Shown in pieces: positions 32,746 through 41,114 of a stretch of DNA of 64,000 nucleotides. The DNA lies in contig NZ_JAJQXW010000001.1 of assembly GCF_021246445.1 (NCBI RefSeq), positions 1 to 64,000 on the forward strand, read 5' to 3'. Position numbers and translations under genes: made by a program. Under the pieces are notes generated by a model. It did not search any database. It saw only the letters and a program-made list of their open reading frames with translations, and was not told the DNA's origin. Origin of the DNA: Rhabdothermincola salaria. Its GTDB lineage: Bacteria; Actinomycetota; Acidimicrobiia; Acidimicrobiales; Acidimicrobilacustridaceae. Numbering within the stretch: position 1 is the stretch's first letter; the number at the start of each line of letters is the position of its first letter.

Positions 32746-34125
32746 TCACGTGTCGTAGGTCCAGTCCGGTCGCTTGCGGTCCTGGCGGTCGTCGTAGGTG
32801 ACCCGGCCGTCGACGATGTCGGCGATCTTGGGGGTGGGCACGACGGACCGGTCGGACGGGCAGCGGCCTTCGAGGTGGGCGGCCACGTCGTCGGGGAAGG
32901 CCCGCAGGATGCTCGACACCATCACCCGTTCCTGCACCGGGATGTAGCAGCGGTTGCCGTCGGCGACGATGCGCAGGTTCTCGGCGATGCGCCCCAGGTC
33001 GGCATCCTCACCCTGGCCGGTGCGGATCCGGTCGAGGGCGGCAGTGATCTGCCCGGAGCCGAGCTTGCAGGGTGGGCACTGCCCGCACGACTCCACCGCG
33101 AGGAACCGGGACAGCATGGTGGCCACCTCGACCATGCAGGCCGAGTCGTCGTAGACGACGAACCCGGCCGAACCCAGGCCCACCCCGGCCTGCTCCATGG
33201 CGTCGAAGCAGAGCGGGGTGTCGAGCAGGTCGGCGGTGATCACGGCGTTCGACACCCCGGAGAACACGGCCTTGACGCTCCGGTCCGGGCGAGGCCCTCC
33301 GCACGTGTCCAGCACCTGGCGCAGCGGCGTCCCGGCCGGCACCTCGTGCACCCCCGGCCGGTCGACGTCACCCACGACCGTGCACGAGACCGAGCCGGGC
33401 GTGCCCTCGGTGCCTTCGGATCGGAACGCCTCCACCCCGTGAGCCAGGATCCACGCCACGTGGGCGAGGGTCTCGACGTTGTTGACCAGGGTGGGGTTGG
33501 CTCCCGCGGCCGGGTCGATGTCGCCGTCGGTGGCCTGCCAACCGAGCTGGGGGCCGGTGGCGAACAGGCCATGGAGGTACGGCGGGAGCCAGCGCGGGAG
33601 CGGCTCACGCCCCTCGATCACCTCGAGCAGGGCCTTCTCCTCGCCGAAGAGGTACTCCTCGGGCCCGGTGACGAGCGTGACCTCGATGCCGTGCAGCCAC
33701 CCGGCTCCCTCGATCTCCCGCAACGCTCCCCTCAGCGCCGCGGTCTCCGGTTCGAAGCTGGCCTTCAACGCCACGAACGCCTGGCGAGCCCCCACCGTCT
33801 CCGCCGCGATCAGGACCCCCTCGAGCACGGCGAAGGGATTGGTGCGCAACAGGGTGCGGTCCTTGAACGTGCCGGGCTCCCCCTCGGCGCCGTTGGCCAC
33901 CACGTAGCGGGTGCCGGGTGCGCCACCGGCCACCGAGCGCCACTTCACGGCCGCCGGGAACCCGGCCCCTCCCCGGCCCCGCAGCCCCGAGGCGGCCAGC
34001 ACGGCGAGGGTCTCCTCCGCGCCGACGTGGCGAGCCCCCACCAGGCCGGCGCCGCCGCCCCGGGCCAGGTGGGCGTCGAGCGTCACGACGGGGTCCGACG
34101 GCAGGATGCGCGGGTCGAAGGCCAT
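32746..34125 (-). CDS. NuoF-like NADH:acceptor flavoprotein, without NuoE/NuoG partners
   Basis: 459 residues. NADH/FMN motifs GLRGRGGAGFP (48-56) and GEPGTFKDR (82-90), the SLBB-like middle, and a C-terminal [4Fe-4S] site with Cys347, Cys350, Cys353 and Cys393. This is the complex I 51-kDa/HndC/FdhB fold. No NuoE, NuoG, formate dehydrogenase or hydrogenase gene is near, so it is an orphan module that must pass electrons to an unknown partner. ATG at 34125 follows GAGGAG. It lies 90 bases behind the Fe-S regulator gene on the same strand and may be in its operon. Confidence 0.82.
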   Translation of the reverse strand: MAFDPRILPSDPVVTLDAHLARGGGAGLVGARHVGAEETLAVLAASGLRGRGGAGFPAAVKWRSVAGGAPGTRYVVANGAEGEPGTFKDRTLLRTNPFAVLEGVLIAAETVGARQAFVALKASFEPETAALRGALREIEGAGWLHGIEVTLVTGPEEYLFGEEKALLEVIEGREPLPRWLPPYLHGLFATGPQLGWQATDGDIDPAAGANPTLVNNVETLAHVAWILAHGVEAFRSEGTEGTPGSVSCTVVGDVDRPGVHEVPAGTPLRQVLDTCGGPRPDRSVKAVFSGVSNAVITADLLDTPLCFDAMEQAGVGLGSAGFVVYDDSACMVEVATMLSRFLAVESCGQCPPCKLGSGQITAALDRIRTGQGEDADLGRIAENLRIVADGNRCYIPVQERVMVSSILRAFPDDVAAHLEGRCPSDRSVVPTPKIADIVDGRVTYDDRQDRKRPDWTYDT

Positions 34126-34215
34126 GGTCGGTCGCTCCTCGGGTGGGGTCGGGCGGGCACCGGCGGTCGGGCTCGACCATGGTGGCGGCCGCGGGCTCGA
34201 CGTGACGGTCGGGGG

Positions 34216-34893
34216 TCAGGCGGGGCCGGTGGTGGTGTCGAGGGTGGACTCGTCGAGATGGCAACGCAAGCGGCAGCCGGCCCGCCGAGGGTCCTTGGCG
34301 ACCAGGTCGTCGACGACGACGCCACCGATCGCGTCGGCCACCCCGACGGCCAGGCCGTGGTGGAGCTGGCAGACGGTCGCGGGATCGGCGAGCGCCGTCG
34401 TCTCGAACGGGCAGTTCTGCAGGACCAGATCGACGCTGGAGCCGCGACGGCGTTCGATCGGGTCGAAGCCCTGGCGGGCCATGACCCGGGTCAGCTCGGC
34501 GATGGGATCGTCCTCGCTCGGGCCTCGCTCGTGTTCGGCTCGGCCGGCGAGTCGACCGATCTCGGCCGGGGTCTGCCCCGTGCGGATCACCTCGCTGAGC
34601 CACTGGGCCAGGCGCTCGTAGGGGCCCGGCACCTCCCAGCGGCTGGCCGCGGTGGGGTCGACCCGGTAGACGAGCCGGGGCCGGCCGGGGCCGGCCGGCC
34701 GTGCCGTGGCCTCGGTGACGAGCCCGGCGTCGACCAGCTTGGCCAGGTGCTGGCGCACCGCGTTGTGGTTCAGCCCGACGTGGTCGGTGAGCTCGACGAC
34801 CCCGACCGCGCTGGGTGCATCGGCGATGTAGCGGAAGAGGCGGTGGCGGGTGGGGTCGCCGAGGGCCCGGGCCTGCACCTGGAGGGTGGTCAC
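34216..34893 (-). CDS. ArsR/SufR-like transcriptional regulator with a C-terminal Cys cluster
   Basis: 225 residues. N-terminal winged helix (ALGDPTRHRLFRYI, then GLNHNAVRQHLAKLVDAGLV, and a basic wing GPGRPRLVY). The C-terminal part holds Cys161, Cys175, Cys207 and Cys211 with a HHGL motif, the pattern of SufR-type regulators that bind an Fe-S cluster and respond to iron, oxygen or NO. It overlaps the acyl-carrier-like gene as GTGA, which sets the GTG start at 34893. From the neighbours, an NO- or redox-sensing role is inferred, acting through the TCTA-N8-TAGA motif. Confidence 0.8.
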   Translation of the reverse strand: MTTLQVQARALGDPTRHRLFRYIADAPSAVGVVELTDHVGLNHNAVRQHLAKLVDAGLVTEATARPAGPGRPRLVYRVDPTAASRWEVPGPYERLAQWLSEVIRTGQTPAEIGRLAGRAEHERGPSEDDPIAELTRVMARQGFDPIERRRGSSVDLVLQNCPFETTALADPATVCQLHHGLAVGVADAIGGVVVDDLVAKDPRRAGCRLRCHLDESTLDTTTGPA

Positions 34894-35207
34894 GAGGGCT
34901 CGTCGCCGTCGGTGGGCGCCAGGGAGCCGGCGCTCCATCCCTTGGTGGCGACCTCGGCCAGCTCGCCGACGGTGTGGGCGGCGCGCAGGTCGTCGAGGTC
35001 GATCTCGCCGAGGGTCCGCTCGCCGAACTCCTCGACGATGGCGTCCCACAGGTCGAGCAACGCGAGGTCGCTGTCGATGCCGACCTCGCCGAGCTCCGTG
35101 TCGGCGCCGGCGGAGGACCGGTCGGGGACCTCCAGCACCACGAGCAGGAGTTCGAGGACGTCGTCGGAGGTGACCTGGTCTCGGTGTTGGTGGGTCTCGG
35201 CCGGCAT
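34890..35207 (-). CDS. Acyl-carrier-protein-like protein
   Basis: 105 residues from the ATG at 35207, which has GAGGA six bases upstream; a GTG-type extension to 35237 is less likely. Helix-1 text (SDDVLELLLVVLEV), then LGEVGIDSDLALLDLWDAIVEEFG, is ACP-like, with the phosphopantetheine Ser in IDSD in place of DSL. It may carry an acyl group or be a non-acylated relative. It is the first gene of the regulator operon and divergent from the NnrS-like gene. Confidence 0.68.
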   Translation of the reverse strand: MPAETHQHRDQVTSDDVLELLLVVLEVPDRSSAGADTELGEVGIDSDLALLDLWDAIVEEFGERTLGEIDLDDLRAAHTVGELAEVATKGWSAGSLAPTDGDEPS

Positions 35208-35258
35208 GGCGGTCCTCGTGCAGGCGAAGGAGGGCACGTCTCGGGTGACGTTGATTAC

Positions 35259-35274
35259 TCTACTCGTGACTAGA
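35259..35274. promoter_or_regulatory. TCTA-N8-TAGA motif, copy 1
   Basis: TCTACTCGTGACTAGA in the short gap between the divergent acyl-carrier/regulator operon and the NnrS-like gene; wider arms CTCTA / TAGAG. The same motif, with the same spacing, occurs before the haemoglobin gene at 36902. The regulator encoded at 34216 is the obvious candidate to bind it. Confidence 0.6.
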
Positions 35275-35356
35275 GAATCGAGCGAGGGTGGACGCTGCGG
35301 CCGAGGTCGGCGCCGCGCCTCTGCCCTCCCCCCACCTCCTGCGAGCGGGCCCTTCC

Positions 35357-36427
35357 ATGACCGACCAGCCGCCAGCCGCCGCCGACGAGCCCGACCGCCG
35401 GGCCGATCGGGTGGCGGTGGTCCACCGACAGGCTCGACGCACCCTGTTGCTGGCCGTCGGCTTCACCGTCGCGGCGGCGATCGTCGTGGTGGTTCCCACG
35501 AGCACCGGCCGGTGGGTGCCCCTCCACCTCTTCTTCGTCGGCGGGCTGCTCCTGGCCGTGTCGGGGGCCACGCCGCTGCTCGCGGTGACCTGGTCGACCT
35601 CCATCCCGCCGCCCGACGCGGTGGTGCGGTGGCAACGGCTGCTGCTGGCCGCAGGGGCGGTCGGGCTGGTGCTCGCCCGGGAGCTCGACCTGTCCGACGT
35701 CGTGGTCGTCGTGGCCGGCAGCGGGCTCGGGCTGGCCCGGGCCGTCGACGCGTGGCCGGACCGGGCCGTCGCACTGGGGCAGGCCCACATGGTGGCCAAC
35801 CTCTACGGGCTGGTGGGCATCGTCGTGGCCGCCACCCTGCCGTTCTTCGTGGCCACCCAGATCCGGTCGAAGATGGGGCCCCGGGCGTCGGCCCCGGCCA
35901 TCCGGACGGTGCTCGTGGCGTTGGCCGTCGCCGCCGCACTCGCCTCGGCGGGGGCCATCCTCGAGGCGGCGGCGCTCACCGCGGTCGGGCTCGTCCTCTA
36001 CGCCGTGGGGCTGATGGCCACCGTGGGGCTCTGCCCCCGACCCGTCCGCCGCCAGCTGCGCTGGGCCGGGCCCCGGGTCTGGCTGCTGGCCACCGGGATG
36101 GCGTGGTGGGTCGGAGCGACCGTCGCCCTCGCGGTCGAGGCCGCTGGCGGTCGCGAGACGTCCGATCGCACGACCCTGGTCCTGGTGGCCGTGGGTGGCT
36201 TCCTGCCCATCGTGCTGGGCTCGCTGGCCTACTTCGGGCCGGTGCTCCGCGGTGGGGGCCACGAGCGGCTGACGGAGGGCTTCGGCCTCACCCGGTCGTG
36301 GCTGGCACTCGGCGCGTGCAACGTGGCCGCGGTCGGCCTGGCGGCGTCCCAGCCGACGCTCGCGGCGGTGGCGCTGGGGGTGCTCGCCGTCGACGTCGTG
36401 GTCCGGCTGGTGCTCCTGATCAGGTGA
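35357..36427 (+). CDS. NnrS-like polytopic membrane protein
   Basis: 356 residues from the ATG at 35357 (a GTG at 35288 would add 23 residues). About ten hydrophobic segments. Conserved His residues sit in membrane segments (LPLHLFFVGGLLL-like text PLHLFFVGG, GQAHMVANLYGLVG), as in haem/copper membrane proteins of the NnrS group that relieve nitrosative stress. The neighbouring truncated haemoglobin and Fe-S regulator support this, though the exact family was not confirmed. Its 3' end overlaps the convergent haemoglobin gene by eight bases. Confidence 0.68.
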   Translation: MTDQPPAAADEPDRRADRVAVVHRQARRTLLLAVGFTVAAAIVVVVPTSTGRWVPLHLFFVGGLLLAVSGATPLLAVTWSTSIPPPDAVVRWQRLLLAAGAVGLVLARELDLSDVVVVVAGSGLGLARAVDAWPDRAVALGQAHMVANLYGLVGIVVAATLPFFVATQIRSKMGPRASAPAIRTVLVALAVAAALASAGAILEAAALTAVGLVLYAVGLMATVGLCPRPVRRQLRWAGPRVWLLATGMAWWVGATVALAVEAAGGRETSDRTTLVLVAVGGFLPIVLGSLAYFGPVLRGGGHERLTEGFGLTRSWLALGACNVAAVGLAASQPTLAAVALGVLAVDVVVRLVLLIR

Positions 36428-36878
36428 CCCGGGGGAGGTGCGTGCGGGCGGCCCCGCCGGGCGCCTCCGCCAGGGAGACCGGGTGGCCGACGAGCTGGTT
36501 GCTGTGGACCCGGGCCACGTTGTCGGCGAGCTCGAGGGCCCGATCGGCGTTGGGGCCGGACCAGCCGAGCTCGACGGTTTCGTGGAAGAGCGAGAGCCAA
36601 CGCACGAAATGGGCGGCGGTGAACGGGCGCTGGGCGTGGATGTGGGCGTGGGCCTGGAAGGGGTTGCCCGTGTAGCCGGCCTGGCCGAGCAGGGCGCGGC
36701 ACCAGAACGCGGTGAGCTTGGGCAGGTGCTCGGACCAGTCGACCCGCGCCACGTCGTTGAACAGCGGGCCGAGCAGCTCGTCCTGGGCCACGTCGGCGTA
36801 GAACCGGCGGACCAGCTCGGCGATCTGCTCGGGGCTGTCGAGATCGGCCCCGCTCGGATCGTGGTTCCTGTCGCCCAT
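36420..36878 (-). CDS. Group III truncated haemoglobin
   Basis: 152 residues. FYADVAQDELLGPLFND at the N-terminus with the B10-type Tyr, then FWCRALLGQAGYTGNPFQAH and FVRWLSLFHETV, are the trHb III pattern, with His residues in the middle for haem ligation. Such globins bind O2 and NO. ATG at 36878 with GAGGAG upstream. A perfect TCTAGC-N4-GCTAGA palindrome lies 23 bases upstream and matches the motif at the NnrS-like promoter. Confidence 0.86.
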   Translation of the reverse strand: MGDRNHDPSGADLDSPEQIAELVRRFYADVAQDELLGPLFNDVARVDWSEHLPKLTAFWCRALLGQAGYTGNPFQAHAHIHAQRPFTAAHFVRWLSLFHETVELGWSGPNADRALELADNVARVHSNQLVGHPVSLAEAPGGAARTHLPRVT

Positions 36879-36901
36879 GTCGTCTCCTCGGTCACCGCAA
36901 A

Positions 36902-36917
36902 TCTAGCAAATGCTAGA
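36902..36917. promoter_or_regulatory. TCTA-N8-TAGA motif, copy 2
   Basis: TCTAGCAAATGCTAGA, a perfect 6-bp inverted repeat around four bases, just upstream of the haemoglobin gene. In this GC-rich DNA an AT-rich palindrome stands out. Confidence 0.68.
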
Positions 36918-36995
36918 AGAACTTCCTTACGGCGGCCGGGCGGCGGCCGGGCGGCGGCCGGGCGGCGACCGGGTGCGCCGACGCGGAGGCCCCGA

Positions 36996-37430
36996 TCAGT
37001 CGGCGACGTCGACCTTGGAGACCACGTTCGTGGGACGGACCCGGACCACCATCTCCGGTGGGACCGCGTTGCGGCGCCCGAAGGCCTCGGCGTGCTCCGC
37101 TCCCATGTAGCGGGCGGCGATGCGGGTGCTCCAGGTCAGCAGCTCGTCGGGGTCGGTGGAGGTGGTGGTCGTGCCGGTGATGGTGACGAAGCTGAAGGGC
37201 GGCTGTTCGTCGTCGAGGCAGAGGGCGACCCGGCCGTCGCGGAGGATGGCCCGTCCCTTCACCGTCTCGGCCGACGTCATGAACACGACGTCGTCGCCGT
37301 CGAGGTCGACCCACACGGGTGCCACGTGGGGGCTGCCGTCGGCGCGGGTGACGGCCAGCTTGGCGGTGTGGGCGGGGAGCGCGGTGAGGAAGTCCTTCCA
37401 CCAGCCGGGCGGGGCGTCGTTGTAGGCCAT
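36996..37430 (-). CDS. PPOX-class (F420/FMN split-barrel) protein
   Basis: 144 residues. LAVTRADGSPHVAPVWVDLDGDDVVF and GRVALCLDDEQPPFSFVTITG are typical of the pyridoxamine-oxidase-like split barrels that in actinobacteria often use F420 or FMN. The substrate is unknown. The ATG at 37430 was chosen. It is divergent from echA20, with operator site 6 between them, so it may belong to the same regulon. Confidence 0.8.
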   Translation of the reverse strand: MAYNDAPPGWWKDFLTALPAHTAKLAVTRADGSPHVAPVWVDLDGDDVVFMTSAETVKGRAILRDGRVALCLDDEQPPFSFVTITGTTTTSTDPDELLTWSTRIAARYMGAEHAEAFGRRNAVPPEMVVRVRPTNVVSKVDVAD

Positions 37431-37481
37431 GTGTCGTGGAACGGGCGGGCCGTCGGCTCCATTCCCCGGACGTCGCCGCAA

Positions 37482-37498
37482 TCTGACTGCCCATCAGA
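37482..37498. promoter_or_regulatory. 17-bp palindromic operator, site 6
   Basis: TCTGACTGCCCATCAGA, with outer arms ATCTGA/TCAGAT and an altered centre. It lies directly before a TANNNT box (TAGCGT, 37506-37511), eight bases ahead of the echA20 ATG, and 52 bases from the divergent PPOX start. Confidence 0.7.
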
Positions 37499-37519
37499 TC
37501 CTCGCTAGCGTCGGCCGGC

Positions 37520-38326
37520 ATGGGCATCGAAGTCACCGTCGGCGACGACGGCATCGCGGAGGTCGTGCAGAACTGCCCTCCGGTCAACGCACTCACCGTG
37601 GCGCAGTGGTTCCAGCTGGCCGACGAGGTGCAGCGCCTCGGTGAGGACAAGGCCGTCCGAGCGGTCATCCTGCGGGCCGAGGGCAAGGGCTTCAACGCCG
37701 GGGTCGACATCAAGGAGATGCAGAACACCGAGGGCTTCGATGCCCTCATCGGCGCCAACCGGGGCTGCTTCGCCGCCTTCGCCGCCGTGTACGACTGCCC
37801 CGTCCCCGTCATCAGCGCGGTGCACGGCTTCTGCGTCGGTGGTGGCATCGGCCTCGTCGGCAACTCCGACGTCATCGTGGCTTCCGACGACGCCTTCTTC
37901 GGTCTCCCCGAGGTCGACCGGGGTGCGCTCGGCGCCGCCACCCACCTGGCCCGGCTGGTGCCACAGCACAAGATGCGCGAGATGGTCTACACGTCGGGCA
38001 CCGCCACCGCCGCTCAGCTGCACGGCTGGGGTTCGGTGTCGCAGGTCGTGCCCCGCGACGAGCTGCTCGCCGCCACCCGCGAGGTCGCCGGCAACATCGC
38101 GGCCAAGTCGCCCACCGTCATCCGCGCCGCCAAGGAGAGCCTCAACGGCATCGACCTGTGGGACGTGAAGAAGAGCTACCGCTTCGAGCAGGGGTTCACC
38201 TTCGAGCTCAACCTGTCCGGCGTGGCCGACGAGCTGCGCGACGACTTCGTCGAGCACGGCCACCAGGGCGACAAGGGCTCTGCTGCCAGCGGCGCTGACG
38301 CCACGAACACCGAGAAGGGGAAGTAG
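37520..38326 (+). CDS. echA20: EchA20-like ring-D hydrolase (crotonase family)
   Basis: 268 residues. It recalls EchA20 (Rv3550): CPPVNALTVAQWFQLADE, KGFNAGVDIKEMQ, GFCVGGGIGLVGNSD, GLPEVDRGALGAATHL. The first crotonase Glu is Gly (GGGIG) while the second region keeps Glu, in line with a hydrolase and not a hydratase. In the known pathway EchA20 opens ring D of HIEC-CoA to give COCHEA-CoA. It begins the echA20-ipdA-ipdB-ipdC operon, in the same order as in M. tuberculosis. No Shine-Dalgarno; probably leaderless. Confidence 0.92.
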   Translation: MGIEVTVGDDGIAEVVQNCPPVNALTVAQWFQLADEVQRLGEDKAVRAVILRAEGKGFNAGVDIKEMQNTEGFDALIGANRGCFAAFAAVYDCPVPVISAVHGFCVGGGIGLVGNSDVIVASDDAFFGLPEVDRGALGAATHLARLVPQHKMREMVYTSGTATAAQLHGWGSVSQVVPRDELLAATREVAGNIAAKSPTVIRAAKESLNGIDLWDVKKSYRFEQGFTFELNLSGVADELRDDFVEHGHQGDKGSAASGADATNTEKGK

Positions 38327-39184
38327 ATGGCCAACAAGCGCACGACCGAGGACGAGGCGGTCGCCACGCTGTCCGACGGCATGACCATCGGCATCGGGGG
38401 TTGGGGCAGCCGTCGCAAGCCCATGTCGCTGGTGCGGGCGCTGCTGCGCAGCGACCTCACCGACCTCACGATCGTCAGCTACGGCGGACCCGACGTCGGT
38501 CTGCTGTGCGCGGCCGGCAAGGTGCGCAAGCTGGTCTACGGCTTCGTGTCACTCGACTCCATCGCCCTCGAGCCCCACTTCCGGGCCGCGCGCCAGGCCG
38601 GCACCATCCCCGAGGTGGTCGAGTACGACGAGGGCATGCTCCAGTGGGGCCTCTACGCCGCCTCGCTGCGCCTGCCCTTCCTGCCCACCAGGGCCGGGCT
38701 GGGTTCCGACGTGGTCAAGAACTCCCCGGACCTGCGCACGGTCACCAGCCCCTACGCCGACGCCGAGGAGCTCCTGGCCGTGCCGGCCATCCCCCTCGAC
38801 GCCGCCTTCGTGCACCTCAACCGGGCCGACGAGCGGGGCAACGCCCAGTTCCTCGGCCCCGACCTCTACTTCGACGACCTCTTCCTCGGCGCCGCCGCCA
38901 CCGGAGGTCGCTTCGTGTCGGTCGAGAAGGTCGTCGCCACCGAGGAGCTGCTGGCCAACGGCTCGTTCCACACCCTGAAGATCAACCGATCGATGGTCGA
39001 CGGTGTGATCGAGGCGCCCAACGGCGCCCACTTCACCAACTGCCAGCCCGACTACGAGCGCGACGAGGCCTTCCAGAAGGAGTACGCCAAGGCCGCCGCC
39101 GATCCCGAGGCCTGGGCCCAGTTCGAACAGACTTACCTCTCCGGCTCCGAAGCCGACTACCAGCAGGCGGTGAAGAACCGATGA
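38327..39184 (+). CDS. ipdA: IpdA, α subunit of COCHEA-CoA hydrolase
   Basis: 285 residues. Class I CoA-transferase fold, but the sequence follows IpdA (Rv3551): GMTIGIGGWGSRRKPMSLVRALLRSDL, YGGPDVGLLCAAGKV, YLSGSEADYQQAVKN. IpdAB is a hydrolase that breaks the last steroid ring of COCHEA-CoA by a retro-Claisen-like step. The ATG directly follows the echA20 stop, and the stop overlaps ipdB as ATGA, so the two subunits are made in step. Confidence 0.93.
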   Translation: MANKRTTEDEAVATLSDGMTIGIGGWGSRRKPMSLVRALLRSDLTDLTIVSYGGPDVGLLCAAGKVRKLVYGFVSLDSIALEPHFRAARQAGTIPEVVEYDEGMLQWGLYAASLRLPFLPTRAGLGSDVVKNSPDLRTVTSPYADAEELLAVPAIPLDAAFVHLNRADERGNAQFLGPDLYFDDLFLGAAATGGRFVSVEKVVATEELLANGSFHTLKINRSMVDGVIEAPNGAHFTNCQPDYERDEAFQKEYAKAAADPEAWAQFEQTYLSGSEADYQQAVKNR

Positions 39185-39954
39185 GCGATGCCAACACCAC
39201 CACCGACGCCACCCTCGCCGAGATCTGCGTGGCCGCCGTCGCCGATGCCTTCGCCGGCGACGGCGAGATCTTCGCCTCGGGCATGGGCACCATCCCCATG
39301 CTCGGCGCCCGCCTGGCCCGGGCCACCAACGAGCCCGATCTGCTGATCAGCGACGGCGAGGCCTTCTTCGTCGCCAACGACCTCGCCGTCGGCAGCTCCG
39401 ACAAGCAGGTCGAGGGCTGGATCCCGTTCCGCACCGTGTTCGACACGCTGTGGGGCGGGCGGCGCCACGTGGTCATGGGTGCCAGCCAGATCGACGCCCA
39501 CGGCAACCAGAACATCGCCAACATCGGCCCGTGGGACAAGCCCAAGGCCCAGCTCCTCGGTGTGCGCGGCGGCCCCGGCAACACCATCAACCACACCACC
39601 ACCTACTTCATCCCCAAGCACACCGACCGGGTGTTCGTGCCCAAGGCCGACACCGTGTCGGGCGTGGGCTACGACCGCGCCGCCGAGCTGGGCGACTGGG
39701 TGAAGGCCCACCACGAGATCCGCCGGGTGGTCACCAACCTGGCCGTGCTCGACTTCGACTCGCCCGACCACCGCATGCACCTGGTGTCCACCCACCCCGG
39801 TGTCAGCGTCGACGACGTGGTGTCCAACACCGGCTTCGAGCTGGTCGTCGGCGACGACGTGGCGACCACCCGGCTGCCCACCGCCGAGGAGCTGCGCATC
39901 CTGCGCGAGGTCCTCGACCCCAAGGGCTTCCGCGAGCGCGAGCTGCCGTCGTGA
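39181..39954 (+). CDS. ipdB: IpdB, β subunit of COCHEA-CoA hydrolase
   Basis: 257 residues. CoA-transferase β-like fold: ASGMGTIPMLGARLAR, LISDGEAFFVAN, VMGASQIDAHGNQNI, GGPGNTINHTTTYF. These match IpdB (Rv3552), which completes the IpdAB heterotetramer. Start overlaps the ipdA stop. Seventeen bases before ipdC. Confidence 0.92.
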   Translation: MSDANTTTDATLAEICVAAVADAFAGDGEIFASGMGTIPMLGARLARATNEPDLLISDGEAFFVANDLAVGSSDKQVEGWIPFRTVFDTLWGGRRHVVMGASQIDAHGNQNIANIGPWDKPKAQLLGVRGGPGNTINHTTTYFIPKHTDRVFVPKADTVSGVGYDRAAELGDWVKAHHEIRRVVTNLAVLDFDSPDHRMHLVSTHPGVSVDDVVSNTGFELVVGDDVATTRLPTAEELRILREVLDPKGFRERELPS

Positions 39955-39970
39955 CCGCCGAGGAGCGCTG

Positions 39971-41071
39971 ATGCACCCCGCCCTGCACACCCCCCTGGTC
40001 GACCTGCTCGGCTCGAAGTACCCGATCGTGCAGACGGGCATGGGCTGGGTGGCCGGCCCCAGCCTGGTGTCGGCCACCTCCAACGCCGGCGCGTTCGGCA
40101 TCATCGCCTCGGCGACGATGACCTACGACGAGCTGGCCCGGGCCATCACCACGGTGAAGGGGCGCACGCAGGCCCCGTTCGGCGTGAACCTGCGCGCCGA
40201 CGCCGACGACATCCGGGCCCGGCTCGACCTGTTGATCGCCGAGGGCGTCCCGGTGGCCTCGTTCGCCCAGGCCCCCAAGAAGGACCTGATCGACCACCTC
40301 CACGACCACGGCGTGAAGGTCATGCCCTCCATCGGGGCCAAGCGCCACGCCGAGAAGGTCATGGAGTGGGGTGTCGACGCCATCCTGGTCCAGGGCGGCG
40401 AGGGCGGCGGCCACACCGGTGCGGTGCCCACCTCCCTGCTGCTCCCCGAGGTCGTCGACGTGGTCGACGGCCGGGTGCCGGTGGTGGCCGCCGGCGGCTA
40501 CTTCGACGGGCGCGGCCTGGTCTCGGCGCTGGCCTACGGAGCCAGCGGCGTGGCCATGGGCACCCGCTTCCTGCTCACCTCCGACTCGTCGGTGCCGGTG
40601 GAGGTCAAGCAGGCCTATCTGGGCACACCGGTCACCGGCACCGTCGTCACCACCAAGATCGACGGCGCTCCCCATCGGGTCATCCGCACCGAGCTGGTCG
40701 ACGAGATGGACTCTGCGTCCGCGCTCACCGCCGTGCCCAAGGCGGTGGCCAATGCCGCCAAGTTCCGCTCCTACACCGGCTTGTCGTGGCTCGAGATGGC
40801 CCGCGAGGGCCTGGCCATGAAGAAGCGCATGGACCTGTCGTGGGCCGAGGTCATCATGGCCGGCAACACGCCCATGCTCACCAAGGCCACCCTGGTCGAC
40901 GGCCGTCTCGATGCCGGCATCCTGCCCACCGGGCAGGTGGTGGGCGTCATCGACGACCTGCCCACCGCCGCCGAGGTGGTCGACCGCATCGTGGCCGAGG
41001 CCGGCGAGGTGCTCGGTCGCCTCACCGGTGGCGTGCCCGCTCGCCGATCCCCGGCCCGCGAGTCCGACTGA
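39971..41071 (+). CDS. ipdC: IpdC-like flavin-dependent enzyme (nitronate monooxygenase fold)
   Basis: 366 residues, FMN TIM barrel: QTGMGWVAGPSLVSATSNAG at the start, VQGGEGGGHTG and VVAAGGYFDGRGL for phosphate binding, then GTRFLLTSDS. This matches IpdC (Rv3553), which carries out an oxidation/desaturation step on HIC-CoA intermediates before ring D is opened. ATG at 39971 follows GAGGAG. Fourth gene of the operon; MaoC follows after 43 bases. Confidence 0.9.
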   Translation: MHPALHTPLVDLLGSKYPIVQTGMGWVAGPSLVSATSNAGAFGIIASATMTYDELARAITTVKGRTQAPFGVNLRADADDIRARLDLLIAEGVPVASFAQAPKKDLIDHLHDHGVKVMPSIGAKRHAEKVMEWGVDAILVQGGEGGGHTGAVPTSLLLPEVVDVVDGRVPVVAAGGYFDGRGLVSALAYGASGVAMGTRFLLTSDSSVPVEVKQAYLGTPVTGTVVTTKIDGAPHRVIRTELVDEMDSASALTAVPKAVANAAKFRSYTGLSWLEMAREGLAMKKRMDLSWAEVIMAGNTPMLTKATLVDGRLDAGILPTGQVVGVIDDLPTAAEVVDRIVAEAGEVLGRLTGGVPARRSPARESD

Positions 41072-41114
41072 GCACACCGGTGTCCGAGACCCGATCCCGT
41101 GAGAGGCGAACCCC

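Noticed and set aside
32875-36675. 1266-residue open frame on the plus strand
   Set aside because: Runs antisense through NuoF, the regulator and the acyl-carrier-like gene and out of frame through the NnrS-like gene; no recognisable protein sequence.
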